Shown here: positions 1 to 7,214 of the stretch, in pieces | How the letters are laid out: the number at the start of each line of letters is the position of its first letter | How positions within the stretch are numbered: the first letter of the stretch is position 1 | From: Planctomycetota bacterium | GTDB lineage: Bacteria; Planctomycetota; Planctomycetia; Pirellulales; UBA1268 | NCBI GenBank assembly: GCA_003670825.1 | Contig: QWQL01000216.1 | Span: 1 to 13,836, forward strand | Reading direction: 5' to 3' | DNA: 13,836 nucleotides | The notes under the pieces: generated by a model | Database searches by the model: none | What the model was told of the DNA's origin: nothing | What the model saw: the letters and a program-made list of their open reading frames with translations, nothing else | Made by a program: the position numbers and the translations under genes

Positions 1-275
1 AATGATGAGTTAAAGTTGATTCCAACGTTCCCCGCAGTTGTGGGGTTCGTGTTAAACACCGCCATGTCGGTTGAGGTGGGCACGGTGGCGCCACTCCAGT
101 TAGCTGTGCTGAGCCAAGCGCCGCCGGTAGCGGAAGTTGTCCACGTCCGATCCGCCGCCGGCGCTTCGGTTGCACCGAGTACGGCCGCCATCGCCGCGAC
201 CGCGTGAAGCAGGAATCGAACCTGCGGCATCGAAGCCCGGTAAGCACGCAGCAGTCGCACAGTCAGAGATGACAT
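1..275 (-). CDS. N-terminal part of a secreted beta-strand-repeat protein (partial, runs off left edge)
   Basis: Minus-strand reading frame that starts with ATG at 275 and stays open to base 1, so only the first 91 residues are visible. Residues 1-20 are basic, 21-36 are hydrophobic (FLLHAVAAMAAVLG), and APAAD at 38-42 fits a signal-peptidase I site. The mature start, with TWTTSATGGAWL then ANWSGATVPTSTD and a following AVFNTN, resembles the opening of planctomycete extracellular proteins with autotransporter-associated beta-strand or PEP-CTERM-type architecture. That family call is inference from the short stretch. The purine-rich GAGGCGAGGCGACG just before 275 supports this start. The internal ATG at 230 (MPQVRFLL) would also leave a good signal peptide but lacks a ribosome site. 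The codons around residues 17-22 contain a perfect tRNA T-arm-like hairpin. The function of the mature protein cannot be read here. Confidence 0.6.
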   Translation of the reverse strand, partial: MSSLTVRLLRAYRASMPQVRFLLHAVAAMAAVLGATEAPAADRTWTTSATGGAWLSTANWSGATVPTSTDMAVFNTNPTTAGNVGINFNSS

Positions 276-755
276 CGTCGCCTCGCCTCGCGGAGTGCGG
301 ATGCCCGCCAATCCGGCGGCAGGCATCGGCGGGTCTTGCGTCTTGTGGTTCGACCGCAGCGTCGCCGCCGCGGAATCGAACCTTGCCCGTTTCCTCCACG
401 CGGGCCCGTCACTCGCTCGCCGCGGCCCATCGGCCTCTTCACGGCGTCGAAATGATGCACTCCGTCTGTGAGCGTTTTGTGAGGCCGCTGCCAGTTTTTG
501 ACGAGCGACAAACTCGCCCGTCGCCGTCCGCGGATGGAGGCAGCGAATAGCGTGCCATGACCCTTAGTGGCCCTAAAAAAACCGTCAGTTTTCGCCGCGG
601 AGCTTCTGGCTGACCTGACCGGTGTCAAACACTCCGCTTTGACTCAAACCCCCTGCAAGAGCGGCCGGTGCCCTCCACGTGGGCATCGTCGGGGGTGACG
701 CTGCGCGCTTGCGCGGCAGCGGGGCAGAGGTGGTGCCATTTCACCGACCCCCTTG

Positions 756-780
756 GGGCTGGAGCGGCCGGGCTGGAGCG
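756..780. repeat. Two direct copies of GGGCTGGAGCG
   Basis: The 11-mer GGGCTGGAGCG occurs at 756-766 and again at 770-780, with a 14-bp period, directly next to the palindrome that follows the porin gene. Two copies only; no function is evident. Confidence 0.6.
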
Positions 781-798
781 CGGCCGGCGGCGGCCGCG
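779..798 (-). terminator. GC hairpin after the porin stop codon
   Basis: Perfect 8-bp inverted repeat (CGCGGCCG, loop GCGG, CGGCCGCG on the plus strand) beginning 3 bases after the porin stop. Position and stability fit a transcript end for the minus-strand porin gene, but there is no T-run, so it may act as an RNA-stabilising 3' end or with Rho. The hairpin is seen directly; its role is inferred. Confidence 0.5.
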
Positions 799-801
799 TT
801 G

Positions 802-2112
802 TCAGAACTTCTGAATCAGGTCGAAGCCGAGCATCGTCTGCTGGTTGCTGACGCCGTCGTTGTAGGCCCGCCGCGGGCCCGTGGGGCCGCCGAAAAAGTC
901 CCAGCGGAAGCAGGGCCGCATCAGGAAGTTACCCGTCGGCGTCCAGTTGGGGCCGACCGTGAGCGAGTAGAAGTTGCCCGGCAGCGGGACGTGATTCGGG
1001 TTGCTCGGCCGGTTGAGGCCCACTCGAGTGCCGTCGGTGTCTTGAAACCACTCGAACCGCGCCCCCCAGAGCCAGGTCTTGCTGACGCGGTAGTAGAGGT
1101 ATTGATCGATGCCGGCCCAGAGGGCGGTGCCACCGCTGGCGAGGCCCTTGGCCTGCGTGCCGAGCCACTGGTGGAAGAGATACTCCCACCGGTCGGTCGG
1201 GCGGTATTCGAGAATCAGGCTGTAGCGGGTGCGGTTGGCGGAGGTGAGCGGCGGCGCCGGCTGGAAGAGGGGCGAGAAGTCGTTGCCCTCGTCGCCGGTC
1301 ACGATCGCGAACGAGGTGGCGAGCGAGTTGTCGTCGTTCTTGACGCGGGCCCGACCGAGGAAGTTGGCCTTGCTGTACGGCGAGGCGAGGCCGTTCCAGC
1401 CGTTCACGAGGCCACCGTCAAACTCGACGTTGTCCGTCGCGTTCCAGTTGACGAGCCCACCCCAGTGGGTGAAGGGGCCGGCGAACTGATAGCTGTAGGC
1501 CTTCTGATAGAAGAAGTTGCCGACGGCGGGCACGCCTTCGTAGCCGACGATCGTGTAAAAGTGGCCGAGCTTGAGCGAGAGATCCCGGCTGCCGACCTCG
1601 GCGTAGAGCTGGGGGATCGCGAGGCCGTAATACTCGCCACTGTTCCAATCCGTCGGGCCGGGATTCGTCTCCCAGCCCAGCGACATCGCGAGTGGAAAAT
1701 CCTCGCCATACAGCACGTCGGTACGGGCCCCGATGCCGGTGGATCCGTCGGTGGGAAGCGTCCGTTCGCCGATGATGTAAACCTGATTCATCATCGCTTC
1801 GTTGGCGCGATCGACGGCGTTGTAGGGGCCGTTGAACTTGCTTGGCGGCACGCCAAAGTTGCCCACGAAGCCGCCGTTGAGCCAGCCAGAGATGCCGCCA
1901 CGGTCTCCCTCGCCAAACAGGAACCAGTCCTGGCCGGAGGGGATCATGCCTGTCATGACGTCGTCGGTGAGCACCGGATCGAACGACTCGAACGAGCCGG
2001 CCTGACCCGGTCGGCCCACGAACGACTCCTCCTGGCCGACCGCGAAGAGCGGCCACAGCAGGCCCAACGCAACCGCCGCCCCGCGGGGTGCCGTGTTCTG
2101 AATCAACCGCAT
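802..2112 (-). CDS. BBP2/OmpL-like outer-membrane beta-barrel porin
   Basis: Predicted secreted protein of 436 residues. ATG at 2112 is chosen because AGAGGTG lies 8 bases upstream; the in-frame GTG at 2121 sits inside that ribosome site. Residues 1-26 form a signal peptide (basic start, hydrophobic VALGLLWPLFAVG, cleavage before QEES). The mature part is rich in aromatic residues, Gly, Asn and Asp, with alternating strands and repeated aromatic pairs such as GHFYTIVGYEGVP, YYRVSKTWLWGARFEWF and MLGFDLIQKF. It ends in Phe, as outer-membrane barrels do. The pattern YGEDFPLAMSLGW, then LYAEVG and LKLGHFYTIVGYE, resembles the planctomycete BBP2 (OmpL-like, PF07642) barrel family; this is recognition by eye. 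The likely role is a passive or selective pore in the outer membrane; substrate unknown. It is divergent from the FadL-like gene across a 333-bp spacer. Confidence 0.8.
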   Translation of the reverse strand: MRLIQNTAPRGAAVALGLLWPLFAVGQEESFVGRPGQAGSFESFDPVLTDDVMTGMIPSGQDWFLFGEGDRGGISGWLNGGFVGNFGVPPSKFNGPYNAVDRANEAMMNQVYIIGERTLPTDGSTGIGARTDVLYGEDFPLAMSLGWETNPGPTDWNSGEYYGLAIPQLYAEVGSRDLSLKLGHFYTIVGYEGVPAVGNFFYQKAYSYQFAGPFTHWGGLVNWNATDNVEFDGGLVNGWNGLASPYSKANFLGRARVKNDDNSLATSFAIVTGDEGNDFSPLFQPAPPLTSANRTRYSLILEYRPTDRWEYLFHQWLGTQAKGLASGGTALWAGIDQYLYYRVSKTWLWGARFEWFQDTDGTRVGLNRPSNPNHVPLPGNFYSLTVGPNWTPTGNFLMRPCFRWDFFGGPTGPRRAYNDGVSNQQTMLGFDLIQKF

Positions 2113-2445
2113 GAGAGCCACCTCTAATTCGCCGCCTGCCTGCGCGGGACTCGCGGACGCACCCGTCCGTCCGCCGCCGGCTCCTCCCGCTCATCCGGCC
2201 GGCGGGGATGCCATCGGCGGAATCGTCGGCACAACCGGCGTACCCGGCAGGAACGGAGAAAAGGTCGGATGTCTCCTCGCCGGATTACGCGACCGCCACG
2301 GCTGGGTTGAGTTGCCGGATTTCCCCAGTCGGCTCGGCGGCCGCAGGGTTTGCCCAAACCCTGTGCTTTTTCAGACAGATCGGAGGTTTTTCAAGCCGCG
2401 ATTCGGTTTGTACCGATTGCTACACGTATCCGAAGTGGGGGACCT
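2113..2445. promoter_or_regulatory. Divergent spacer between porin and FadL-like genes
   Basis: This 333-bp region separates two outer-membrane protein genes reading away from each other, so it should carry both promoters. I could not find a convincing -35/-10 pair for either. It contains two GCCGGATT motifs near 2279 and 2314, the terminator-like hairpin at 2344-2371, and a short inverted repeat TCGGT-TTGT-ACCGA near 2404-2417 in the leader of the plus-strand gene. No coding frame is credible. Confidence 0.45.
2344..2371 (+). terminator. Intrinsic-terminator-like hairpin in the FadL leader
   Basis: CAGGGTTT (2344-2351), loop GCCC, AAACCCTG (2356-2363) form a perfect 8-bp stem, followed after TGC by TTTTT (2367-2371). 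On the plus strand this is the classical layout of a Rho-independent terminator, about 75 bases before the start of the FadL-like gene, with no plus-strand gene upstream. It could end a short RNA started in the spacer, act as an attenuator of the downstream gene, or shield that gene from readthrough. Confidence 0.55.
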
Positions 2446-3708
2446 ATGACGTATGGCATGCCTGTGCGGTTGACGCGTGGAATCGCGGCGCTGGTCGTGG
2501 TGCTCGCCAGTGCGGGCTCCGCCGCGGCCCAGACCTACGGGATCGACTTCCGCAACACGCTGATGCCGGCATCGGGTGGCATGGCGGGGACGAGCGTCGC
2601 CGCGCCGCAGGACTTCCTCTCGGCGATCAACGCCAATCCCGCTGCGCTCACGCAGTATAAGGGCACCCACTTCACGATCGGAGGAGCCTTCGCGGAGGCC
2701 ACGGTCGACCTCGAGCAGAAGGCGGCCGTGCCGCTGCTGGGCGTCGCGGCCTTCTCGGCCAAGAGCAGCACGCCGGGCGCCATCGTGCCGGCCATCGGCG
2801 TCGCGCAGGAGGTTGACGGGCTGCCGCTCCCGACGACCGTGGGGCTCGCCGTGCTCGGAGCAGCTGGGGGCGGATCGAGCTACGTGCAGGTGCCCGCCAG
2901 CAACGCCACCTCGTCGTACCTGCTCCTGCTCGAGTTCGCCCCGTCGGTGGCGGTGGAACTCACCGAGCGGCTGTCGATCGGCGCGACGATGTTCATCGGC
3001 GATGGCTACGCGTCGGGGCCCTTCGTGGGCACCAGCGGGATGACCAATGCCTACGCGCTGCGTGGCGGATTCGGCCTCGACTACGCACTCGGCGATGCCA
3101 CCTGGCTCGGGGCCTATTACCAGACCACTCAGGCCTTCCGGTTCGAAAACGAGGCGGTGCTGTTTTCCGAGCGGCAGCCCCGCGACGTGGATATGGGTCT
3201 GCCACAGCAAGTGGGCATGGGGATCGCGAACGAGTCGCTTCTCGACGGCAGACTGCTCCTCGCGGCCGATGCTTTGTATCTCGACTGGCGTAGCGCCGCC
3301 CTCTTCAACAACATCTATCGAGGGCAGTGGGTGATGCAGCTTGGCTCTCAGTACCGGGCGACGGACCGCGTGAAGCTCCGGCTCGGCTATGCGCTTGCCC
3401 AGAATCCGGTCGACGAGTCCGTTGGCACCCGGATCGGCCCGGTCGAGGTGCCCGGGGGCGTCCCCGCCGTGAAGTACTTGCAGGCACAGTTCGCCATCGT
3501 CAACGAGCATCGGATGGCGGCCGGCATCGGCGTCAGCGATCTCCTGATGCGCGGGCTCGACTTCGATGCCTTTGCGGGAGGCATGTTTCCGGCGGGAGAG
3601 AGTCTCGGCAGCGACACCTACGTGAGCGTGAAGAGCTACTGGCTGGGGGTTGGATTCACCTGGCACTTCGACCAGCCCCCGGCGCGCCGCGGGACGCCTC
3701 AGTCATGA
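2446..3708 (+). CDS. FadL/OmpP1/TodX-family outer-membrane transport protein
   Basis: Predicted 420-residue outer-membrane barrel. ATG at 2446 is preceded by GTGGGGGA 4 bases upstream. The extension upstream of it has no signal-like sequence. Residues 1-28 are a clear signal peptide (LVVVLASAGSAAA, cleavage before QTYG). After a Gly/Ala-rich N-terminus comes INANPAAL at 61-68, the NPAA motif near the hatch of FadL-type channels. The rest alternates strands with family-like phrases: QQVGMGIAN, LAADALYLDW, KLRLGYALAQNPV and a C-terminal YWLGVGFTWHF. FadL proteins carry hydrophobic molecules, such as long-chain fatty acids or aromatic hydrocarbons, across the outer membrane. The substrate here is unknown, although a CoA ligase for carboxylic acids is encoded 2 kb downstream. 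It converges with the PP2C gene with only 34 bp between the stops. Confidence 0.85.
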   Translation: MTYGMPVRLTRGIAALVVVLASAGSAAAQTYGIDFRNTLMPASGGMAGTSVAAPQDFLSAINANPAALTQYKGTHFTIGGAFAEATVDLEQKAAVPLLGVAAFSAKSSTPGAIVPAIGVAQEVDGLPLPTTVGLAVLGAAGGGSSYVQVPASNATSSYLLLLEFAPSVAVELTERLSIGATMFIGDGYASGPFVGTSGMTNAYALRGGFGLDYALGDATWLGAYYQTTQAFRFENEAVLFSERQPRDVDMGLPQQVGMGIANESLLDGRLLLAADALYLDWRSAALFNNIYRGQWVMQLGSQYRATDRVKLRLGYALAQNPVDESVGTRIGPVEVPGGVPAVKYLQAQFAIVNEHRMAAGIGVSDLLMRGLDFDAFAGGMFPAGESLGSDTYVSVKSYWLGVGFTWHFDQPPARRGTPQS

Positions 3709-3709
3709 G

Positions 3710-3730
3710 GCGATCTCGGCGTCGGATCGC
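3710..3730. terminator. Small hairpin between convergent stops
   Basis: GCGATC (3710-3715) and GATCGC (3725-3730) form a 6-bp inverted repeat with a 9-base loop inside the 34-bp gap between the FadL-like and PP2C genes. It could serve both strands. No T-run; weak candidate. Confidence 0.3.
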
Positions 3731-3742
3731 GGCATCGACGCA

Positions 3743-5071
3743 TCAGCCGTGGGCCGTGTCGTCCTGCCGAAGCGCCTCGACCAGCCCGCGATAGACGCCG
3801 ATTGCCCGGGCGGCGGCCGCGACGGCTTCGCGTATGTCGCCTGCGGCGAGCAGTGTGCGGGCCGCCATGGCAGCCTCGCGAAGCCGGTCGCGATCCCGGG
3901 TGGCAAGGCCGTCGGCGGCCGATTCGACGCTGGCCACGATGCCATCGAGGAGGTCTGGCGACGCCGCGCAGGCGTACGAGCGATAGGGGCCGCCCCCCAG
4001 CATGGTGCCGGGCGGCAGGATCCGCACCGCATCTCCCACCGGGGCGAGGTAGGTGAGCAGGGCGGCCGCGACTGCACCGACGAACAGCAGGGCCATCGCG
4101 GTGGAGACGACGAAGGCGACCGCGGGCGCGAGGTCCGGGCCGATCAGCCCGCTGAGCCAGCCTTCGGCAGCCACCGTCCAGGGATTGCAGATCAAGGCGA
4201 CCAGCAGGCTCACCGCCGCGACCGTGAGCATCTTCCAGGGCACCGCTGGCTGCTCGGTGACCGCGGGTGATTCCTCGGTGAGTGGCCACGGGGCCGAATC
4301 GGCGGCGGTTCGCGAGGCCTCCTTCTCGCCCGCTCGGGCGACGATCAGGGTGACGTTGTCGGGAGCGCCGCGGACGAGCGCGAGTCCGAGCAGGGCGGCG
4401 GCGGCCTCGGCGGGAGGCAGATGGCCCGCCAGCAGTCCGATCTCCTCGTCAGCCACCTGCCCCGACAGGCCGTCGCTGCAGAGCAGGAACACGTCGCCCA
4501 CCTCGACGGGGAACGGGCCCTCGATGTCGACGGCCACCTGCGGATGCGGGCCCATCGACCGCGTGATGATGTTCTTCGGGACCGAGATCTCGGTCCCTCC
4601 CGGATGCTCCGCCTCCATCTGCCAGGCGAGCGAGTGGTCCTGCGACAGCTGCTCGATCCTGTCACCCCTGATCCGGTAGGCCCGGCTGTCGCCCACGTGG
4701 CCGACCAGCGCGCCGCGCGGGAGCAGCGCCAGCACCGTGCAGGTGGTGCCCATCCCCCGGAGGTCGGCGGCATGCTCCCCGCGGGAGTGGATCTCGGCGT
4801 TGGCCTGCTCGATACTCGACTTCAGCGCCAGCGGAGGCGATCGCGGCGCGGTCTTCTCGTACACCAGCGGCACGTGCTCCGCCGCCAGGGCGCTGGCCAT
4901 CTCGCCGGCGGCGTGGGCGCCCATGCCGTCGGCCACGAGGAACAGCCAGCCTCGCCGGCGATACTGCTCGCTGCTCCACGGCGGGAGCACGGCCTTGGCG
5001 TCTTGGTTGTTCGCCCGGCGCCGGCCGATGTCGGTCAGATCGCAGTATTCGAGGCTCGTGCCTGATCCCAC
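3743..5071 (-). CDS. PP2C-family Ser/Thr protein phosphatase with C-terminal membrane segment
   Basis: 442 residues, GTG start at 5071 (the only in-frame start before a stop). Residues 8-247 are a bacterial PP2C domain that removes phosphate from Ser/Thr using two metal ions. Metal-binding acids are visible at D24 (RRRANNQD), D48 (VADGMGAHAAGE), D200 (CSDGLSGQ) and D238 (APDNVT); GMGTT (106-110) and GHVGDSRAYRI (124-134) complete the core. The usual DGMGG reads DGMGA here. A Pro/Glu/Ala linker (about 248-278) leads to two hydrophobic stretches (about 281-297 and 316-341), likely a membrane hairpin with the catalytic part in the cytoplasm. The tail, 342-442, is predicted helical and Ala-rich. 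Such phosphatases usually oppose Hanks-type kinases; no kinase lies in this window. Divergent from the PEGA lipoprotein gene, 147 bp away. Confidence 0.9.
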   Translation of the reverse strand: MGSGTSLEYCDLTDIGRRRANNQDAKAVLPPWSSEQYRRRGWLFLVADGMGAHAAGEMASALAAEHVPLVYEKTAPRSPPLALKSSIEQANAEIHSRGEHAADLRGMGTTCTVLALLPRGALVGHVGDSRAYRIRGDRIEQLSQDHSLAWQMEAEHPGGTEISVPKNIITRSMGPHPQVAVDIEGPFPVEVGDVFLLCSDGLSGQVADEEIGLLAGHLPPAEAAAALLGLALVRGAPDNVTLIVARAGEKEASRTAADSAPWPLTEESPAVTEQPAVPWKMLTVAAVSLLVALICNPWTVAAEGWLSGLIGPDLAPAVAFVVSTAMALLFVGAVAAALLTYLAPVGDAVRILPPGTMLGGGPYRSYACAASPDLLDGIVASVESAADGLATRDRDRLREAAMAARTLLAAGDIREAVAAAARAIGVYRGLVEALRQDDTAHG

Positions 5072-5160
5072 GCGTCGAACCCCGCGGACCGCTGAGGAAG
5101 GAAAAAAGAGGGCGGAAGATCTGAGAGTCTAGCCAGCCGGCGGCGACGCCGCGACTTGGG

Positions 5161-5178
5161 GCAGGCAGGGAAGCCTGC
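5161..5178 (+). repeat. Hairpin upstream of the lipoprotein gene
   Basis: GCAGGC (5161-5166), loop AGGGAA, GCCTGC (5173-5178): a perfect 6-bp inverted repeat 40 bases before the lipoprotein start. It could be an operator or a leader hairpin for the divergent pair; no further support. Confidence 0.35.
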
Positions 5179-5218
5179 GGGTGTGCCGCTGGTCTGGCGG
5201 CGGCTCCCGGAGGCTTCT

Positions 5219-5908
5219 ATGGTTCCGGCCATGCGTCGGCAGCCCTTCATCGCCGTGGCCGCGGTCCACTCCGTCTCGGGCGGAGTGGTTGTCGCCCTGC
5301 TGGCAGCATGCCTTCTGGTGACTGCGGCGTCTGGCTGCGTGCAGCGCCGGATGACGATCCGCAGCAACCCACCCGGTGCCCTCGTCTACGTCGACGACTA
5401 TCAGATCGGGACGACACCCGTCTCCCACGACTTCGTCTACTACGGCACCCGTAAGGTCCGGCTGGTGAAAGATGGTTACGAAACCCTGACCGTGCGGCAG
5501 CCCTTCCCGGTGCCCTGGTATGAGATCTTTCCGCTCGACTTCGTGACTGAAAACATTATCCCGTGGGAAGTCAGAGACGAGCGGGTGGTCGAGCTCGCCA
5601 TGCAACCGTCGTCGTCCACACCTCCAGAACTCGTCGTGGCACGGGCAGAGCAGGTGCGGCTCGCCGCCGGCAGCCTGCCGCCTCTGACGGCCACGGCCGC
5701 TCCCGTACCCCGGCCCGCTCCGGCGGTGCCACAACCGATCCAGGCGCCGCCTCCTCCGCTCCCCCCGATGCAGCAGTATGCGCCGCAGCCGCAGCCCGCT
5801 CCGATGCAGCAGCCGCTCGTCTTGCCGCCGCCACAGGGGTTTCAGGGGCTGCAGCCATCCCGCCAGAATGCGCCAGCGCAGGGCATTCCTTCGCTCGGCG
5901 TGCCATAA
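5219..5908 (+). CDS. PEGA-domain lipoprotein with Pro/Gln-rich tail
   Basis: 229 residues. ATG at 5219 has GGAGG 5 bases upstream; the ATG at 5231 (MRRQPF) is an alternative without it. Residues 20-39 are hydrophobic and end in TAASGC, so C40 is the likely lipidated cysteine after signal peptidase II. Residues 45-90 form a PEGA domain (PF08308-like): TIRSNPPGALVYVDDYQIG then TPV and an ending VRLVKDGYE, matching the family's short beta fold with its NPPGA turn. A further 40 residues (PFPVPWYEIFPLDF, then ENIIPW) appear structured. From about residue 152 the chain is low-complexity, rich in Pro, Gln and Ala, typical of a flexible linker across the periplasm or through peptidoglycan. PEGA domains are thought to be surface or carbohydrate-contacting modules; the exact role is unknown. 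First gene of a three-gene cluster. Confidence 0.85.
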   Translation: MVPAMRRQPFIAVAAVHSVSGGVVVALLAACLLVTAASGCVQRRMTIRSNPPGALVYVDDYQIGTTPVSHDFVYYGTRKVRLVKDGYETLTVRQPFPVPWYEIFPLDFVTENIIPWEVRDERVVELAMQPSSSTPPELVVARAEQVRLAAGSLPPLTATAAPVPRPAPAVPQPIQAPPPPLPPMQQYAPQPQPAPMQQPLVLPPPQGFQGLQPSRQNAPAQGIPSLGVP

Positions 5909-5915
5909 TCGCGGC

Positions 5916-7214
5916 ATGCCGCCAGCCCCGAGTTCGACCCGTGCCGGCCGCGCCCCGATCGAGGCGCTCAAACTCGAGCGGCTGCGTGGCCTGCTGCGGG
6001 AGGTGCTGCCGCGCAACGCCTTCTACGCGGCGAAGCTGTCGCGGGTGGCCGATCCCGCCGGGCTCGAGTCGCTCGCCGACCTCGCCGACTGGCCGTTCAC
6101 CTTCAAAGATGAGCTCGTGGAAGCCGCCGCCGCGGGCCGTCCCGGCAACCTCACCTGGGAGCCGGCGCGTTACGTGCGGTATCACCAGACCAGCGGCACC
6201 CACGGCCGCCCGCTGCCTGTGTTTGACACGGCAGCCGACTGGGCCTGGTGGATGGACTGCTGGCGGGTCGTGCTCGACCGCGGCGGCGTCGCGGCCGGCG
6301 ACCGCGTGCTCGTCGCGTCGTCATTCGGGCCCTACGTCGGCTTCTGGAGCGGCTTCGACGCCGCGGTCGCCCGGGGCGTGATGGCGATTCCCACCGGCGG
6401 GCTGACGAGCCTCGCGCGATTGGAGCTGATCCGAAGCCTCGGTGCGACCGTGCTGCTCGCCACGCCGAGCTACGCCTTGCATCTCGCGGAGGTGGCGGCA
6501 GACGCCAAGATCGACACGGCCGGGCTTGGCGTGCGGCTGGTGATCGTGGCCGGCGAACCGGGGGGCTCCGTGACGGCCACCCGCGGGCGGATCGCCGCGG
6601 CCTGGTCGGCCGACGTGCTCGATCATGCCGGCGCCACCGAGGTGGGCCCGTGGGGTGTGGGCGACCCGCGTGGTGACGGGCTCGATGTGATCGAAGACTG
6701 GTTTCATCCGGAGTTTCTCTCGCTCGCCACCGGCGGTCCGGCGGAGGTCGGCGAACTGGCCGAACTCGTGCTCACCACGCTCGGCCGCACCGGCGCGCCC
6801 GTGATCCGTTACCGCACCGGCGACGTGGTTCGACCCACCTGGGCCTCGGATGCCGACATCGCCGCCGGCGCCTGCGGCTGGGCCCGCCTCGATGGCGGCA
6901 TCCTCGGCCGTACCGACGACATGCTCGTGATCCGCGGCGTGAACGTGTTTCCGCACGCGATCGACGAGATCGTCCGCGGCTTTCCGGAGGTGGTGGAGCA
7001 TCAACTCACGGCGTCGACGCGGGAGAGCCTCGATGAACTGTCGCTCGCCATCGAGGATCGCCTCGACGACCCGGGGCGCGTGGCCCGCGAACTGCAGGTG
7101 CGGCTGGGCTTGCGGGTGGCCGTGACGGCGGTTCCCATCGGGAGCCTACCGCGGTTCGAGGGCAAGGGGCGGCGGTTCATCGACCACCGCAACCATTCAC
7201 GAGGTGACGCATGA
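5916..7214 (+). CDS. Phenylacetate-CoA ligase-like adenylating enzyme
   Basis: 432 residues, close to the usual length of PaaK-type ligases, which activate a carboxylic acid with ATP and join it to CoA. ATG at 5916 has no clear ribosome site, but lies 7 bp after the lipoprotein stop, so translation may be coupled. Visible motifs in order: phosphate loop QTSGTHGRP (91-99), AGEPGG (212-217), HAGATEVG (237-244), where relatives have a D-x-Y-G-x-x-E type motif, YRTGD (299-303), hinge GRTDDMLVIRGVNVFP (331-346), and the C-terminal FEGKGRRF with candidate catalytic lysine K417. E242 is kept, but the Asp and aromatic residues before it are replaced by H237 and A238. The substrate cannot be assigned; no other phenylacetate-catabolism gene is nearby, so calling it paaK would be unsafe. 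It overlaps the next gene by 4 bp. Confidence 0.85.
   Translation: MPPAPSSTRAGRAPIEALKLERLRGLLREVLPRNAFYAAKLSRVADPAGLESLADLADWPFTFKDELVEAAAAGRPGNLTWEPARYVRYHQTSGTHGRPLPVFDTAADWAWWMDCWRVVLDRGGVAAGDRVLVASSFGPYVGFWSGFDAAVARGVMAIPTGGLTSLARLELIRSLGATVLLATPSYALHLAEVAADAKIDTAGLGVRLVIVAGEPGGSVTATRGRIAAAWSADVLDHAGATEVGPWGVGDPRGDGLDVIEDWFHPEFLSLATGGPAEVGELAELVLTTLGRTGAPVIRYRTGDVVRPTWASDADIAAGACGWARLDGGILGRTDDMLVIRGVNVFPHAIDEIVRGFPEVVEHQLTASTRESLDELSLAIEDRLDDPGRVARELQVRLGLRVAVTAVPIGSLPRFEGKGRRFIDHRNHSRGDA

Larger units (their letters stand above)
276..801. other. Gene-free gap upstream of the secreted-protein gene
   Basis: No convincing reading frame on either strand: the open frames here have no sensible start, no ribosome site and no recognisable product. 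The gap must carry the promoter of the minus-strand gene starting at 275. I see an isolated TTGACA on the minus strand (628-623) without a matching -10 box. Two small palindromes lie close together at 622-632 (GTGTcaaACAC) and 638-648 (TTTGAcTCAAA), and there is an A7 run near 575-581. A second copy of a T-arm-like 12-mer lies at 372-383. The last part holds an 11-bp direct repeat and the hairpin following the porin gene. Confidence 0.5.

Noticed and set aside
201..290. A tRNA gene on the minus strand
   Set aside because: Only the T-arm is present. The following TTCACGC has no matching 5' acceptor strand at tRNA distance, no anticodon arm is found, and the region codes for a good signal peptide in frame.
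263..628. A 121-codon minus-strand frame in the left gap
   Set aside because: It begins at TTG with no ribosome site, has no internal ATG near its start, is Arg-rich without domain features, and overlaps the start of the secreted-protein gene.
679..2127. A 482-codon plus-strand frame opposite the porin
   Set aside because: The minus-strand product has a signal peptide, barrel pattern, ribosome site and terminal Phe. The plus frame is Val/Glu/Arg-rich without structure.
2371..3666. A 431-codon minus-strand frame opposite the FadL-like gene
   Set aside because: No recognisable domain; composition is that of a GC shadow frame, and the sense protein is clearly FadL-like.
4053..5065. Plus-strand frames across the phosphatase gene
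   Set aside because: The minus strand carries every PP2C motif in order; the plus frames have none.
5571..6203. Minus-strand frame across the lipoprotein/ligase junction
   Set aside because: It lies opposite two supported genes, is Ala/Arg-rich, and shows no domain or start signal.
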